This document shows positions 8,083 to 17,279 of a stretch of DNA of 64,000 nt, piece by piece. Position 1 is the stretch's first letter; every line of letters starts with the position of its first letter. The notes under the pieces are model-generated. The model was not told the DNA's origin and ran no database searches. It saw only the letters and a program-made list of their open reading frames with translations. Where the stretch lies: positions 1 through 64,000 of the forward strand of contig NZ_FZNV01000007.1 of assembly GCF_900188415.1 (NCBI RefSeq), read 5' to 3'. This DNA comes from Maribacter sedimenticola. GTDB lineage: Bacteria > Bacteroidota > Bacteroidia > Flavobacteriales > Flavobacteriaceae. The position numbers and the translations under genes are program-made.

Positions 8083-8901
8083 ATGATTAAAATAAAAACA
8101 GCCGAAGAAATTGAATTGATGCGAGAGAGTGCATTGATCGTCTCCAAAACATTGGGTATGCTCGCAGCAGAAGTTAAACCTGGCGTTACTACCTTGCAAT
8201 TAGACACATTAGCCGAAGCCTTTATTCGTGACCACGGCGCGGTACCCGGTTTTCTAGGCTTGTATGATTTTCCCAATTCGCTATGCATGAGCCCCAATGC
8301 ACAGGTGGTACACGGAATTCCTAATGACAAACCATTGGTTGAGGGGGATATTATTTCTATTGACTGTGGGGCGCTTAAAAATGATTTTTATGGCGACCAC
8401 GCCTACACTTTTGAAGTTGGTGAGGTTTCTCCTGAAATTAAAAGATTATTAGAGGTTACCAAACAATCCCTGTATGTAGGTATTCGTGAATTTAAAGTTG
8501 GCAATAGAGTTGGGGACGTAGGTTATGCCATACAAAAATTCACGGAAGAACATGGCTATGGTGTGGTACGTGAACTTGTTGGTCACGGATTGGGCAGAAA
8601 AATGCACGAAGATCCAGAAATGCCGAATTATGGTAGGCGCGGAAGGGGCAAAAAATTTGTGGAAGGAATGACGGTCGCAATTGAACCTATGACCAATATG
8701 GGCACCAAACATATTAAACAATTAAAGGATGGCTGGACAATTTTAACAGCTGACGGTAAGCCCAGTGCTCACTTTGAACATAATGTTGCCATCGTAAACG
8801 GTAAGCCAGAGCTACTTTCCACATTTAAATATATTTACGACGAATTAGGTATTGAAAGCAATGAAGAAGATGAATTTAGGGCATCTCCAATAGCAAACTA
8901 A
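8083..8901 (+). CDS. map: Type I methionine aminopeptidase
   Basis: 272 residues. It removes the initiator methionine from new proteins. The pita-bread fold metal ligands are visible: Asp in SIDCGALKND, Asp in YGDHAYTF, His in GHGLGRKMHEDP, Glu in AIEPMTN, and a late Glu near the HFEHNVAIV segment. There is no N-terminal zinc-finger extension, as usual in bacteria. A ~20-residue acidic C-terminal tail (ESNEEDEFRAS) extends past the core. It is 30 bp after gpmI and 9 bp before the methyltransferase, so probably an operon. Confidence 0.96.
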   Translation: MIKIKTAEEIELMRESALIVSKTLGMLAAEVKPGVTTLQLDTLAEAFIRDHGAVPGFLGLYDFPNSLCMSPNAQVVHGIPNDKPLVEGDIISIDCGALKNDFYGDHAYTFEVGEVSPEIKRLLEVTKQSLYVGIREFKVGNRVGDVGYAIQKFTEEHGYGVVRELVGHGLGRKMHEDPEMPNYGRRGRGKKFVEGMTVAIEPMTNMGTKHIKQLKDGWTILTADGKPSAHFEHNVAIVNGKPELLSTFKYIYDELGIESNEEDEFRASPIAN

Positions 8902-8910
8902 ACAAGGTAG

Positions 8911-9675
8911 ATGAAGAAAATTTTTAAATTTTTTCTAAACCTTGTTCCCAGACCTGTACTGATATCATTAAGCTATTTGGTAAAACCTTTCTTTCAAATT
9001 TATTACCGTGGTAATTCCTATGAAGACCCTATAGACGGAAAGAAATTTCGTAGCTTTTTGCCTTATGGTTATGAACATCCCCGCGAAAATGTTTTATCAC
9101 CTTCTACCCTATCCTTGGAACGTCATAGGTTACTTTGGTTATTTTTAAAAAACGATACAGACTTTTTCTCCGCTCCTTTACATGTCTTACATTTTGCCCC
9201 TGAACAAGCATTCTATAGGCGATTTAAAAGACTGAAAAACTTAAATTATGTTACTACGGACTTAAATTCCCCTTTGGCAGATGTTAAAGCGGATATCTGC
9301 AATTTGCCATTCAATGACGATACCTTTGATGTTATTCTATGCAACCATGTACTTGAACATATTCCTGACGACACCAAGGCACTGAAAGAACTTTATCGGG
9401 TTATGAAACCAGGTGGCTGGGGAATATTCCAAGTACCACAAGAATTAGACCGTGAACGTACATTTGAAGATAATACCATTGTGGATAAGGTTGAACGTGC
9501 AAAAATATTTGGTCAATACGACCATGTACGTATTTATGGTAAAGATTACTTTAATAAGCTGAGAAGCGTTGGCTTTACGGTTACCGAAATAGCGTATACC
9601 AATGAACTATCGCCTGGGGAAATTGATAGATACAGGTTGGCAAAAGGCGAAATTATACCTTTTGTTCGTAAATGA
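8911..9675 (+). CDS. Class I SAM-dependent methyltransferase
   Basis: 254 residues. The C-terminal two thirds are a Methyltransf_11-type Rossmann fold: VLHFAPEQAF (SAM-binding region), DICNLPFNDDTFDVILCNHV and LEHIPDDTKALKELYRVMKPGG. The N-terminal ~60 residues are hydrophobic or aromatic (FFLNLVPRPVLISLSYLV) and may contact membrane or lipid. Substrate unknown. Its TGA abuts the TCA that is the reverse-strand stop of apbE, with no base between. Confidence 0.85.
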   Translation: MKKIFKFFLNLVPRPVLISLSYLVKPFFQIYYRGNSYEDPIDGKKFRSFLPYGYEHPRENVLSPSTLSLERHRLLWLFLKNDTDFFSAPLHVLHFAPEQAFYRRFKRLKNLNYVTTDLNSPLADVKADICNLPFNDDTFDVILCNHVLEHIPDDTKALKELYRVMKPGGWGIFQVPQELDRERTFEDNTIVDKVERAKIFGQYDHVRIYGKDYFNKLRSVGFTVTEIAYTNELSPGEIDRYRLAKGEIIPFVRK

Positions 9676-10683
9676 TCAGTGAACTACTACATCCTTGAAA
9701 CCTTTAGTCAAAAATTCCTGTGTTTCACCAAATTCATCGGAATAAATTATATAAGCCTCTAACGTTTCATTTTCCGCTACCAGTTTAAAAGCTTCATCTA
9801 ATTCCATTGCCATAAAAGCGGTAGCATAAGCATCAGCAGTTGCACAATTATCTGCCAAAATAGTCACTGCCAATGTGTTGGAAATTTGAGTAAAACCTGT
9901 TTTAGGATTTACGGTATGAACATACTTTTTACCTGTCGTATCATCAATCCTAAATTTTCTATAATTACCAGATGAAGCCAATGCGCGATCGTTTAGATTA
10001 ATGAGTATCTTGGCCTTTCTATCAACCATCATCTCTGGATCATCTATACCCACCACCCAAGATTTTCCTTTTAAGGTATTTTTACCTTTTGCCACTAATT
10101 CACCACCAACCTCAATTAAATAATTTTGCACACCTTTGGCATCTAACATTGTTGCAAGTCGGTCTATGGAGTAGCCTTTAGCTATTGCATTAAAATCTAT
10201 ATATATGTTAGGTGCAGTTTTTTTCACGTAATTTTCATCAGTTAAAGACACTTTATCAAAACCCACGTATTGTAAAAGACTATCCACTTTTGCACTATCC
10301 ATAGTTATTTGGCGCTCTGGCCCAAAACCCCATGCATTTACCAAAGTACCAACAGTAGGGTCAAAAAATCCACGTGTATTCAAATGAATATCTTTTGCAA
10401 GCTTAAAAACTTCCTGAAACATATGATCTACCACCAAAGTCGTATCCCCATTATTGATTTTTGAAATATCAGAATTTGGAATATAAGTGGACAATGATCG
10501 GTTGATAACCGTAAAAACGGAATCTATTTCATTTTGTACGTTGATTTTTTCATCGGATATGACAACTATATTATATGATGTTCCCAATGCACCTCCAGAA
10601 TAATCACTTCTAAAATTGCCTTCTTTTTTACAGGATACCCAACAAACCGATATTATCAATATTACTAAAAGCCATTTTCTCAT
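9676..10683 (-). CDS. apbE: FAD:protein FMN transferase (ApbE), lipoprotein
   Basis: 335 residues. ApbE enzymes cleave FAD and attach FMN to a threonine of target proteins, including NqrB and NqrC, whose genes lie just upstream in the same direction. The N-terminus is a lipoprotein signal ending WVSC (Cys18), placing it on the periplasmic side. Family motifs seen: GTSYNIV, FDPTVGTLVNAWGFGP, NAIAKGYSIDRLA, EVGGELVAKG, and HTVNPKTG with Asp/Thr metal and FAD contacts near DNCATADAYATAF. Its start overlaps the stop of the preceding small gene by 4 bp. Confidence 0.95.
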   Translation of the reverse strand: MRKWLLVILIISVCWVSCKKEGNFRSDYSGGALGTSYNIVVISDEKINVQNEIDSVFTVINRSLSTYIPNSDISKINNGDTTLVVDHMFQEVFKLAKDIHLNTRGFFDPTVGTLVNAWGFGPERQITMDSAKVDSLLQYVGFDKVSLTDENYVKKTAPNIYIDFNAIAKGYSIDRLATMLDAKGVQNYLIEVGGELVAKGKNTLKGKSWVVGIDDPEMMVDRKAKILINLNDRALASSGNYRKFRIDDTTGKKYVHTVNPKTGFTQISNTLAVTILADNCATADAYATAFMAMELDEAFKLVAENETLEAYIIYSDEFGETQEFLTKGFKDVVVH

Positions 10684-11042
10684 ATCTCTACCAAACCATC
10701 AAAATCAACAATATATTCTTCGTTTAAGTATACCGGTAAATTATGGTCTGCCGCATTGACCAAACCTACACCTGCATAAAAAGTGGTAGCTTCAAATTTA
10801 AGCGCATGCTCTTTCATTTTCTTAAGGTCTGACATAAAAAAATCCATGTCCTTTGGATCAGCAGGATATTCTATAGCCTTGACCACCACAAAACGCATTT
10901 TTTTTTCCTTTATACATACAAATTGCGGGTTCTTACGCAGCTCACTGTTTACAGCCAAAAACTCAAAACCATCTTCCTCTAACTGTTTGCCCACAATGTT
11001 CATGGCCAAATTATGTAATTCCTGTTCAGTTAAAACGTGCAT
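10680..11042 (-). CDS. Conserved nqr-associated protein of unknown function
   Basis: 120 residues, soluble, alpha/beta pattern, no signal peptide. I recognise the type from flavobacterial genomes, where it sits between nqrF and apbE and is sometimes labelled as an NqrF subunit; it has no ferredoxin cysteines and no FAD or NAD motifs, so that label is misleading. Recognisable stretches are NLAMNIVGKQLEEDGFEF, FYAGVGLVNAADHNLPVYLN and EEYIVDFDG. The 4-bp overlap with apbE suggests coupled translation and a role near flavinylation or NQR assembly; this is inference. A strong hairpin lies just before its start. Confidence 0.8.
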   Translation of the reverse strand: MHVLTEQELHNLAMNIVGKQLEEDGFEFLAVNSELRKNPQFVCIKEKKMRFVVVKAIEYPADPKDMDFFMSDLKKMKEHALKFEATTFYAGVGLVNAADHNLPVYLNEEYIVDFDGLVEI

Positions 11043-11057
11043 TTCATTCTTTTTTAC

Positions 11058-11085
11058 AAAAAAACCGATATAAAGTATATCGGTT
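11058..11085 (-). terminator. Intrinsic terminator or attenuator between nqrF and the apbE unit
   Basis: On the minus strand a perfect 10-bp stem (AACCGATATA and complement, plus bases 11063-11085) with a 3-nt loop is followed by a run of T residues. It lies 28 bp after the nqrF stop and 15 bp before the ATG of the small gene. It should reduce or stop transcription into the 120-aa gene and apbE. Confidence 0.8.
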
Positions 11086-11113
11086 ATGTTATTTAAAATC
11101 AGATAGTTATAAT

Positions 11114-12421
11114 CTATCCGCCAAAATCGTCAAATCGGATATGCTCATCTGGAATACCGAAATCTTCTCCCATTTTTTGAACGGCCTTGTTCATCAATGG
11201 AGGACCACAGAAATACAACTCGATATCCTCAGGAGATTCATGGTGACTTAAATAGTTATCTATTACACAATTATGAATAAATCCTACAAAACCATCACCG
11301 GGAGCATCTATATTCTCTTTTACTTTCCAATTATCCTCTTCTAGAGGTTCGGATAATGCCAAGTAGAATTTAAAGTTTGGAAATTCCTCTTCCAATTTAT
11401 AGAAGTGATCTAAATAGAACAATTCTCTCTTGGAACGACCACCATACCAGTATGTTACTTTTCTCTTTGTTTTTAAGGTTTTGAATAGATGGTATAAATG
11501 TGAACGCATGGGCGCCATACCTGCACCACCACCTACGTACAACATTTCTGAATCTGATTCATTGATGAAGAATTCACCGTAAGGACCAGATATTGTACAC
11601 TCATCACCAGGCTTCAAGTTAAAGATATAAGACGACGCAACACCAGGGTTAACATCCATCCAACCATTCTTAGCACGATCCCATGGCGGAGTAGCAATAC
11701 GTACGTTCAACATAATTTCTCTACCCTCAGCAGGGAAAGAAGCCATTGAATAAGCTCTCTCAACAGTTTCCGGATTCTTCATTACCAAAGGCCAAAGATT
11801 GAACTTATCCCACTCAGCTTGAAACTTATCCGGAGTTTCATGTTCCTCTGGGTGCGCAGTAATATCGATATCAGCATACTTTACCTCACATTCAGGAATC
11901 TCAATTTGGATATAACCGCCAGCTTTATAGCCCATATCCTCAGGAATTTCGACTACAAATTCCTTAATAAAAGAAGCAACGTTATAATTACGCACCACTT
12001 TTGCAGGCCATTTCTTAATACCGAATACTTCTTCAGGAATGGTAATTTCCATATCTTGCTTTACCTTGACCTGGCAAGCTAAACGTGCACCATGATTCAA
12101 TTCTTTTTTGGAGAAATGAGGAGTTTCAGTAGGTAAGGCCTCACCACCACCAGATAAAACATGACACTCACATTGAATACATGTTCCGCCACCACCACAA
12201 GCGGAGGGTAAAAACACTTTTTGGTTCCCCAAAGTGGACAATAATGAACCACCAGAGGCCACTTCTATCTTCTTTTCCCCATTAATGGTTATGGTCACAG
12301 GACCAGAAGGAGATAATTTTTGTTTTGTAAACAGAAGTAATGCAACCAATACCATTAATAGTATTAGAAATGCGACAACGGTTATTAGTATAGTTCCGCC
12401 AGTACTTGCAGCTAAAATCAT
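11114..12421 (-). CDS. nqrF: Na+-translocating NADH:quinone reductase subunit F
   Basis: 435 residues, slightly longer than the Vibrio protein. It takes electrons from NADH into the Na+-NQR complex. Order: N-terminal membrane helix (~8-31); 2Fe-2S ferredoxin domain with Cys75, Cys81, Cys84 and Cys116; FAD domain with RAYSMASFP; NAD domain with GGGAGMAPMRS and YFCGPPLMN. It ends in the FDDFGG type of tail common to the family. It starts 2 bp after the nqrE stop. Confidence 0.97.
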   Translation of the reverse strand: MILAASTGGTILITVVAFLILLMVLVALLLFTKQKLSPSGPVTITINGEKKIEVASGGSLLSTLGNQKVFLPSACGGGGTCIQCECHVLSGGGEALPTETPHFSKKELNHGARLACQVKVKQDMEITIPEEVFGIKKWPAKVVRNYNVASFIKEFVVEIPEDMGYKAGGYIQIEIPECEVKYADIDITAHPEEHETPDKFQAEWDKFNLWPLVMKNPETVERAYSMASFPAEGREIMLNVRIATPPWDRAKNGWMDVNPGVASSYIFNLKPGDECTISGPYGEFFINESDSEMLYVGGGAGMAPMRSHLYHLFKTLKTKRKVTYWYGGRSKRELFYLDHFYKLEEEFPNFKFYLALSEPLEEDNWKVKENIDAPGDGFVGFIHNCVIDNYLSHHESPEDIELYFCGPPLMNKAVQKMGEDFGIPDEHIRFDDFGG

Positions 12422-12423
12422 AT

Positions 12424-13182
12424 TTATTTTTTTACGTCGTTATAAGAAATGACCTTTTCGTCAACTTCAGTTTTCTTTTCTACAATCTCTTCCTTAGGTT
12501 CAACAACCTCCAGTTGTTGTACTTGGTTTACTTGTTCGGTAGCTTCTTCCGTCTCCTCGCCACCGCCAGTCAACATTCCCCCAAAACTTTGAAAACCGAT
12601 CCCCATTAAACCGGTAATGATAAAAGTTATTCCAAGCCCTCTTAAAGGTGCAGGTACATTACTGTATCTGATTTTTTCTCGTATTGCCGCAATCGCCAAA
12701 ATAGCCAAGAACCAACCTATACCGGAACTAACCCCGTAATTAAATGCCAAGCCCAATGTTTCAATTTCCCTAGCCTGCATAAATAATGATCCGCCTAAAA
12801 TTGCACAGTTTACCGCAATCAATGGCAAGAATATACCAAGTGAATTGTATAATGAAGGAGAAAATTTTTCTACCACAATTTCTACTAATTGTACCATAGT
12901 AGCTATGGTTGCTATAAATAAAATAAAAGATAGAAAGCTAAGGTTATATTCGGCATACTCTGGACCTAACCAAACCAATGCACCATCTTGCAACAAGTAT
13001 TTATCCAACAACCAATTTAAAGGCACCGTAACCGCCAATACGAATATTACAGCAGCACCTAAACCAACCGCAGTAGCCACTTTTTTGGATACCGCCAAAT
13101 AAGAACACATCCCTAAAAACACAGCAAATACCATGTTATCAATAAAGATGGACTTAAAAAATAATTCTACATGTTCTAACAT
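12424..13182 (-). CDS. nqrE: Na+-NQR subunit E, with C-terminal extension
   Basis: 252 residues, against about 200 in Vibrio-type proteins. The first ~205 residues are the six-helix membrane core; the motifs LGMCSYLAVS and VNCAILGGSLF carry the cysteines that ligate the intramembrane iron-sulfur centre shared with NqrD. Residues ~209-252 are an added Glu/Val/Lys-rich tail (EETEEATEQVNQVQQLEVVE onward), hydrophilic and probably disordered or coiled. The tail probably faces a soluble compartment; its role is unknown. Lies 21 bp after nqrD. Confidence 0.95.
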   Translation of the reverse strand: MLEHVELFFKSIFIDNMVFAVFLGMCSYLAVSKKVATAVGLGAAVIFVLAVTVPLNWLLDKYLLQDGALVWLGPEYAEYNLSFLSFILFIATIATMVQLVEIVVEKFSPSLYNSLGIFLPLIAVNCAILGGSLFMQAREIETLGLAFNYGVSSGIGWFLAILAIAAIREKIRYSNVPAPLRGLGITFIITGLMGIGFQSFGGMLTGGGEETEEATEQVNQVQQLEVVEPKEEIVEKKTEVDEKVISYNDVKK

Positions 13183-13203
13183 AATTTCTACTTAAATGTC
13201 TGT

Positions 13204-13851
13204 TTAATTCTCTTCTACAAGTGCAGGATTCCTTGAACGCTGTACCCAGATTATAATACCTACTACAATTAAGGCGGCCGGAGGAATAATCATGAAACCA
13301 TTGTTCTCATAACCAGTAGCATATAATCCGGTTTTGGCTATAGGATCCCCAAGCACAGGAATACCGAACAGTGTTCCTGAACCTAAAAGCTCCCTAAAGA
13401 ACCCAACTATAACCAGGATTACACCATAACCTAGAGAGTTACCTATACCATCTAAAAATGAACGCCATGGTCCGTTAGCCAAAGCAAATGCTTCAAAACG
13501 CCCCATGATTATACAGTTCGTAATAATAAGACCAACGAATACAGCTAACGTTTTACTCAACTCATAGGCAAAAGCTTTTAAGACCTGATCCACTATAATT
13601 ACCAATGTTGCCACAACGATCAACTGAACGATGATTCTAATTTTTGACGGAATTATATTTCTCATTAAGGAGATAACTACGTTACCTGCTCCTAAAACGA
13701 ACATTACCGAAATAGCCATTACCAATGACGCTTTTAATTCTGCCGTAATAGCCAAGGCAGAACATATACCTAATACCTGAATGGTGATAGGGTTATTATC
13801 CGCAAGCGGATCCGTAATTAGATTTGTATCTTTTTTTGAGAGTAGTGCCAT
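13204..13851 (-). CDS. nqrD: Na+-NQR subunit D
   Basis: 215 residues, six predicted membrane helices, homologous to the RnfE/NqrE type. LGICSALAIT and LIITNCIIMGRFEAFA carry the conserved cysteines that share the membrane 2Fe-2S centre with NqrE. Part of the sodium channel core of the complex. Only 1 bp separates it from the nqrC stop. Confidence 0.96.
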   Translation of the reverse strand: MALLSKKDTNLITDPLADNNPITIQVLGICSALAITAELKASLVMAISVMFVLGAGNVVISLMRNIIPSKIRIIVQLIVVATLVIIVDQVLKAFAYELSKTLAVFVGLIITNCIIMGRFEAFALANGPWRSFLDGIGNSLGYGVILVIVGFFRELLGSGTLFGIPVLGDPIAKTGLYATGYENNGFMIIPPAALIVVGIIIWVQRSRNPALVEEN

Positions 13852-13852
13852 A

Positions 13853-14605
13853 TTACTTTGCTCTAATGGTTTCTAAATAAGGTTTGTATAATTTAACGGT
13901 TTCCCTGATCATTGCGGATACACCGTTACCTGTGATCGTAGCACCTGCCAAGGCGTCTACTTCATTATCGTCTTTGGTATTGTTTAAAGGGTCATTGTTT
14001 CCTTTGGCAACATCAATACCCGCATACTGGGTGCCTTTTAAAATGGTTTCCCCTTTAAAGTCATCCATAAAATAACGCATCTTGATATTAGCACCTAAAC
14101 CGGGAGTCTCTCCTTTATGGTCAAAGTAGACACCTTGAACGGTCATTGTATTATCTAATGCGATAAAGCCCCAAATAGCGTCCCAAAGCCCTTTACCGTA
14201 CATAGGAATGATATAAAATTTCTTTCCATCCTTTTCTCCTATAAATACGGGTAACTTATAATCTTCGCCTTTTTTTATATTGGCCAATTGCTTTTTTAAA
14301 TCAATTAAGTATGCTTCATCATCTTGGGTGATCTGATCACCTTGGATCACCAATTGTTCCTTGATGTAACTTGCAAACTCATCCTCTACAACATCCGTAG
14401 GTATAAAATTAACACTACCTGCGTCATCTCCATTTTCATTTACGCCCATAGCGTAAAGAATGTTCTGCTGTTTTTCAAAACGCTCGTTCTCTTTGATATT
14501 TGGACGCAATGCCGATGCCAAAAAAGCTAGAATCGACCCTACGACCACAACCATAACGGCCGCAAAAATTACGGTATAACTGTTTTTATCTGTACTAATT
14601 GCCAT
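13853..14605 (-). CDS. nqrC: Na+-NQR subunit C, FMN-binding
   Basis: 250 residues with one N-terminal membrane helix (~10-33) and a periplasmic FMN-binding domain. The flavinylation motif is DALAGATITGNGV, giving Thr223 as the expected site for FMN attached by ApbE; it keeps the usual G-A-T. GKGLWDAIWGFIAL and HKGETPGLGA are other family motifs. Lies 2 bp after nqrB. Confidence 0.96.
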   Translation of the reverse strand: MAISTDKNSYTVIFAAVMVVVVGSILAFLASALRPNIKENERFEKQQNILYAMGVNENGDDAGSVNFIPTDVVEDEFASYIKEQLVIQGDQITQDDEAYLIDLKKQLANIKKGEDYKLPVFIGEKDGKKFYIIPMYGKGLWDAIWGFIALDNTMTVQGVYFDHKGETPGLGANIKMRYFMDDFKGETILKGTQYAGIDVAKGNNDPLNNTKDDNEVDALAGATITGNGVSAMIRETVKLYKPYLETIRAK

Positions 14606-14607
14606 AA

Positions 14608-15888
14608 TTAAACTGTTTCAGCTTTAAGTTCTTCTGCTTTACCATCTGAATCCTTTGGATAGATCGTAGCATCTTTTAATCGGTTCATTCTTCTTTTAAT
14701 ATTACCCCTTACCACATAATGGTCTATAGTTGGTGCAAATACGTTCATTAATAAGATAGCCAAGAACACCCCTTCTGGATATGCTGGATTGAATACACGA
14801 ATCATTACGGAAATAAACCCAATAAAGAAACCATAATACCATTTGCCCTTATTGGTCTGGGATCCCGTTACCGGATCTGTAGCCATATAGACAATTCCAA
14901 ATGCTAGTCCACCAACAATGAGATGTTTCCAAAACTCAAAACTCATTAAACCATAAAATTTGCTAGACTCTGCAACCCATCCCAAATCTACTACCTGGTT
15001 AAAAATAAAGCCCATTACCAATGAACCAATTACGGCACTTACCATAATTCTCCAGCTGGCAATTTTGGTAAAAATCAAGAATAATCCACCCAAAAGAATA
15101 AGAAAAGCAGAGGTTTCACCTACAGAACCAGGAATAAATCCATAAAACATATCCGATACGGAATAGGACATTTCCGCTCCTTTATTCTGTGCCAGATATC
15201 CTAAAATTGTTTCTCCTGAAATGGCGTCCAAATTAGCACCGGCCAAAATTTCCTCCGATCGTTCACGTGCACCATGTACCCAAACCTTATCACCACTCAT
15301 CCAAGTAGGGTAAGCAAAGAATAAAAATGCCCTAATTGTCAATGCCGGATTCAAAATATTCATTCCGGTACCACCAAACACCTCTTTACCGATTACCACA
15401 CCGAATATTACGGCTACGGCCAACATCCATAACGGAGTATCTATAGGTACTATTAGAGGAACCAACATACCGGTAACCAAATACCCTTCCTCAACTTCAT
15501 GACCCTTGATAACGGCAAATATAAATTCCACTATAAGACCTACACCATAGGAAACCACCACTAACGGCAATACCTTTATAATACCGATCCAAAAATTGTC
15601 CCAAGTAAGGAAATCGTTCATTAATGAAAAATCCGTAGGAAATCCATTTATGGCAGAGTAATGCTGATACCCTGCATTGAACATAGAAAATATCAACACC
15701 GGAATCAAAGCCATGATTACCGTGTTCATTGTTCGTTTTAAATCATCTGCCGCTTTTACGTGTGTACCACCTGCATGGGTAGTTTCATCCGGCGCAAACA
15801 AAAAAGTATGAAAAGCGTTGAAGGCAGGCGCCATCTTTTTACCCTGATACTTTAGTTTAAGTTCGTGTAATTTACTTTTTAAACTCAT
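14608..15888 (-). CDS. nqrB: Na+-NQR subunit B
   Basis: 426 residues with about ten membrane helices. It carries covalent FMN and noncovalent riboflavin and takes part in Na+ transport and quinone reduction. Motifs: KEVFGGTGMNILNPAL, GFIPGSVGETSAFLILLGG, FGIVYMATDPVTGS, NPAYPEGVFLAILLMN. The FMN-attachment site appears as DAISGETI (Thr227), with Glu where Vibrio-type proteins have Ala in S-G-A-T. Lies 3 bp after nqrA. Confidence 0.96.
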   Translation of the reverse strand: MSLKSKLHELKLKYQGKKMAPAFNAFHTFLFAPDETTHAGGTHVKAADDLKRTMNTVIMALIPVLIFSMFNAGYQHYSAINGFPTDFSLMNDFLTWDNFWIGIIKVLPLVVVSYGVGLIVEFIFAVIKGHEVEEGYLVTGMLVPLIVPIDTPLWMLAVAVIFGVVIGKEVFGGTGMNILNPALTIRAFLFFAYPTWMSGDKVWVHGARERSEEILAGANLDAISGETILGYLAQNKGAEMSYSVSDMFYGFIPGSVGETSAFLILLGGLFLIFTKIASWRIMVSAVIGSLVMGFIFNQVVDLGWVAESSKFYGLMSFEFWKHLIVGGLAFGIVYMATDPVTGSQTNKGKWYYGFFIGFISVMIRVFNPAYPEGVFLAILLMNVFAPTIDHYVVRGNIKRRMNRLKDATIYPKDSDGKAEELKAETV

Positions 15889-15891
15889 TTC

Positions 15892-17244
15892 TTATCCTAT
15901 TTCTTTTTGCAATAAATCTAACCCCTCACGAATAATTTTTTGGTGTGGTTGTTTGGAAATACATATAAACTCCGTTAACGAAAAATCTTCCGGAGCCACT
16001 TCATATAAGCCCAACTGTTCCATCTCATCCAAATCCTTTACCATACACGCTTTTAAAAGCTGCATAGGATAAATATCCAATGGAAAAACCTCCTCATACT
16101 GGCCAGTTACCACAAAGGCCCTGTGCTCACCATTGGTATTGGTCGTTAAATCATACTTTTTATTTGGCTGTAACCATGAAAACGTTAATGCCCTGGTAGC
16201 TGAAATTTTATTGAATACCGGCTTGTTCCATCCAAAGAACTCATAGTCATCACCCTCTGGTATTACGGTCACCGTATTATTATAAGTTCCTAAATAACCA
16301 TCTGGCCTACTTTTGGAACCGGTTAACACATCACCATTGATTACACGAAAATTTTCTTCATTTACACCACTGGCATATAAAAAGGTAGAAATTTCCGCAC
16401 CAATTTTGGTTTGATAATATTTAGGCGCTTTAACCGAAGATCCCACAAGAGCAACAATACGTTCCGCATTATATTTTCCTGTAAGTAAATATTCGCCAAT
16501 AATAACCAAATCTTGGGGAGATACCGTCCATACCAATTCCCCTTTGTTAATTGGGTCTATTCTATTGATCTGGGTACCGACCAAACCTGCCGGATGTGGA
16601 CCGGATACTTTATGTAATTCCACCCCTTTTAAAGTTGATAAAGGAGAAGTTCCTTTAGCATCTACGGAGACATGCACTTTACCCGGCGTTAATTTACCCA
16701 ATGCGGTAATTGCCGCCTGCAATTCCTTTTCCTTGCCCTGTAGCACATAATTTACATTTGCCTGTAACGGGGCACTGGCATAGCCTGAAACAAAGATTGA
16801 TTTTGGCGTTGTATCAGGATTAGCGATAACATCATAAGGACGTTGCTTAATGAACGGCCAGCATCCACCTTTTAACAATGAAGCTTTGATCTCTGCCTTA
16901 GACGCTTTTTCCACATCTAACACAGACCCTGTAACGGACTCCTGTGTTTTGTCCGCCAAGATTTTCAATGTCAAAATGCGTCTTCTATCCCCTCTTTCTA
17001 TCTCAATAAGCTCACCACTTACTGGAGAAACAAAAAGCATTTCTTCTATATTCTTATTATAGAACAGCGGCTCACCGGCTTTGACTTCGGCACCTTGCTT
17101 TACCAACATCTTAGGGGTAATACCATGAAAATCACTAAGCTGAATTGCGTAAACATTACTTAGAACAGCTTTTGAAGTAGCTTGTTCCGCGGCGCCCACC
17201 AGGTTAATATTGAGCCCTTTTTTAATTCGTATGTCTTTGGACAT
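15892..17244 (-). CDS. nqrA: Na+-NQR subunit A
   Basis: 450 residues from the ATG at 17244; the frame stays open to 17334, but the family begins at about MSKDIRIKKGLNINLVG and the added 30 residues have no family resemblance. NqrA is the cytoplasmic quinone-associated subunit with no membrane helices. First gene of nqrABCDEF; a TAAATTTG element lies 36 bp upstream. The operon gives the cell a sodium-motive force, fitting a marine or salt-living organism. Confidence 0.95.
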   Translation of the reverse strand: MSKDIRIKKGLNINLVGAAEQATSKAVLSNVYAIQLSDFHGITPKMLVKQGAEVKAGEPLFYNKNIEEMLFVSPVSGELIEIERGDRRRILTLKILADKTQESVTGSVLDVEKASKAEIKASLLKGGCWPFIKQRPYDVIANPDTTPKSIFVSGYASAPLQANVNYVLQGKEKELQAAITALGKLTPGKVHVSVDAKGTSPLSTLKGVELHKVSGPHPAGLVGTQINRIDPINKGELVWTVSPQDLVIIGEYLLTGKYNAERIVALVGSSVKAPKYYQTKIGAEISTFLYASGVNEENFRVINGDVLTGSKSRPDGYLGTYNNTVTVIPEGDDYEFFGWNKPVFNKISATRALTFSWLQPNKKYDLTTNTNGEHRAFVVTGQYEEVFPLDIYPMQLLKACMVKDLDEMEQLGLYEVAPEDFSLTEFICISKQPHQKIIREGLDLLQKEIG

Positions 17245-17279
17245 TTGCGTGTAGACCTTTAGGTTAACAAAATTTGACG

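Noticed and set aside
10680-11042. Calling the 120-aa protein a second NqrF
   Set aside because: It lacks ferredoxin cysteines and flavin or NAD motifs; the label seems to come only from its position in the operon.
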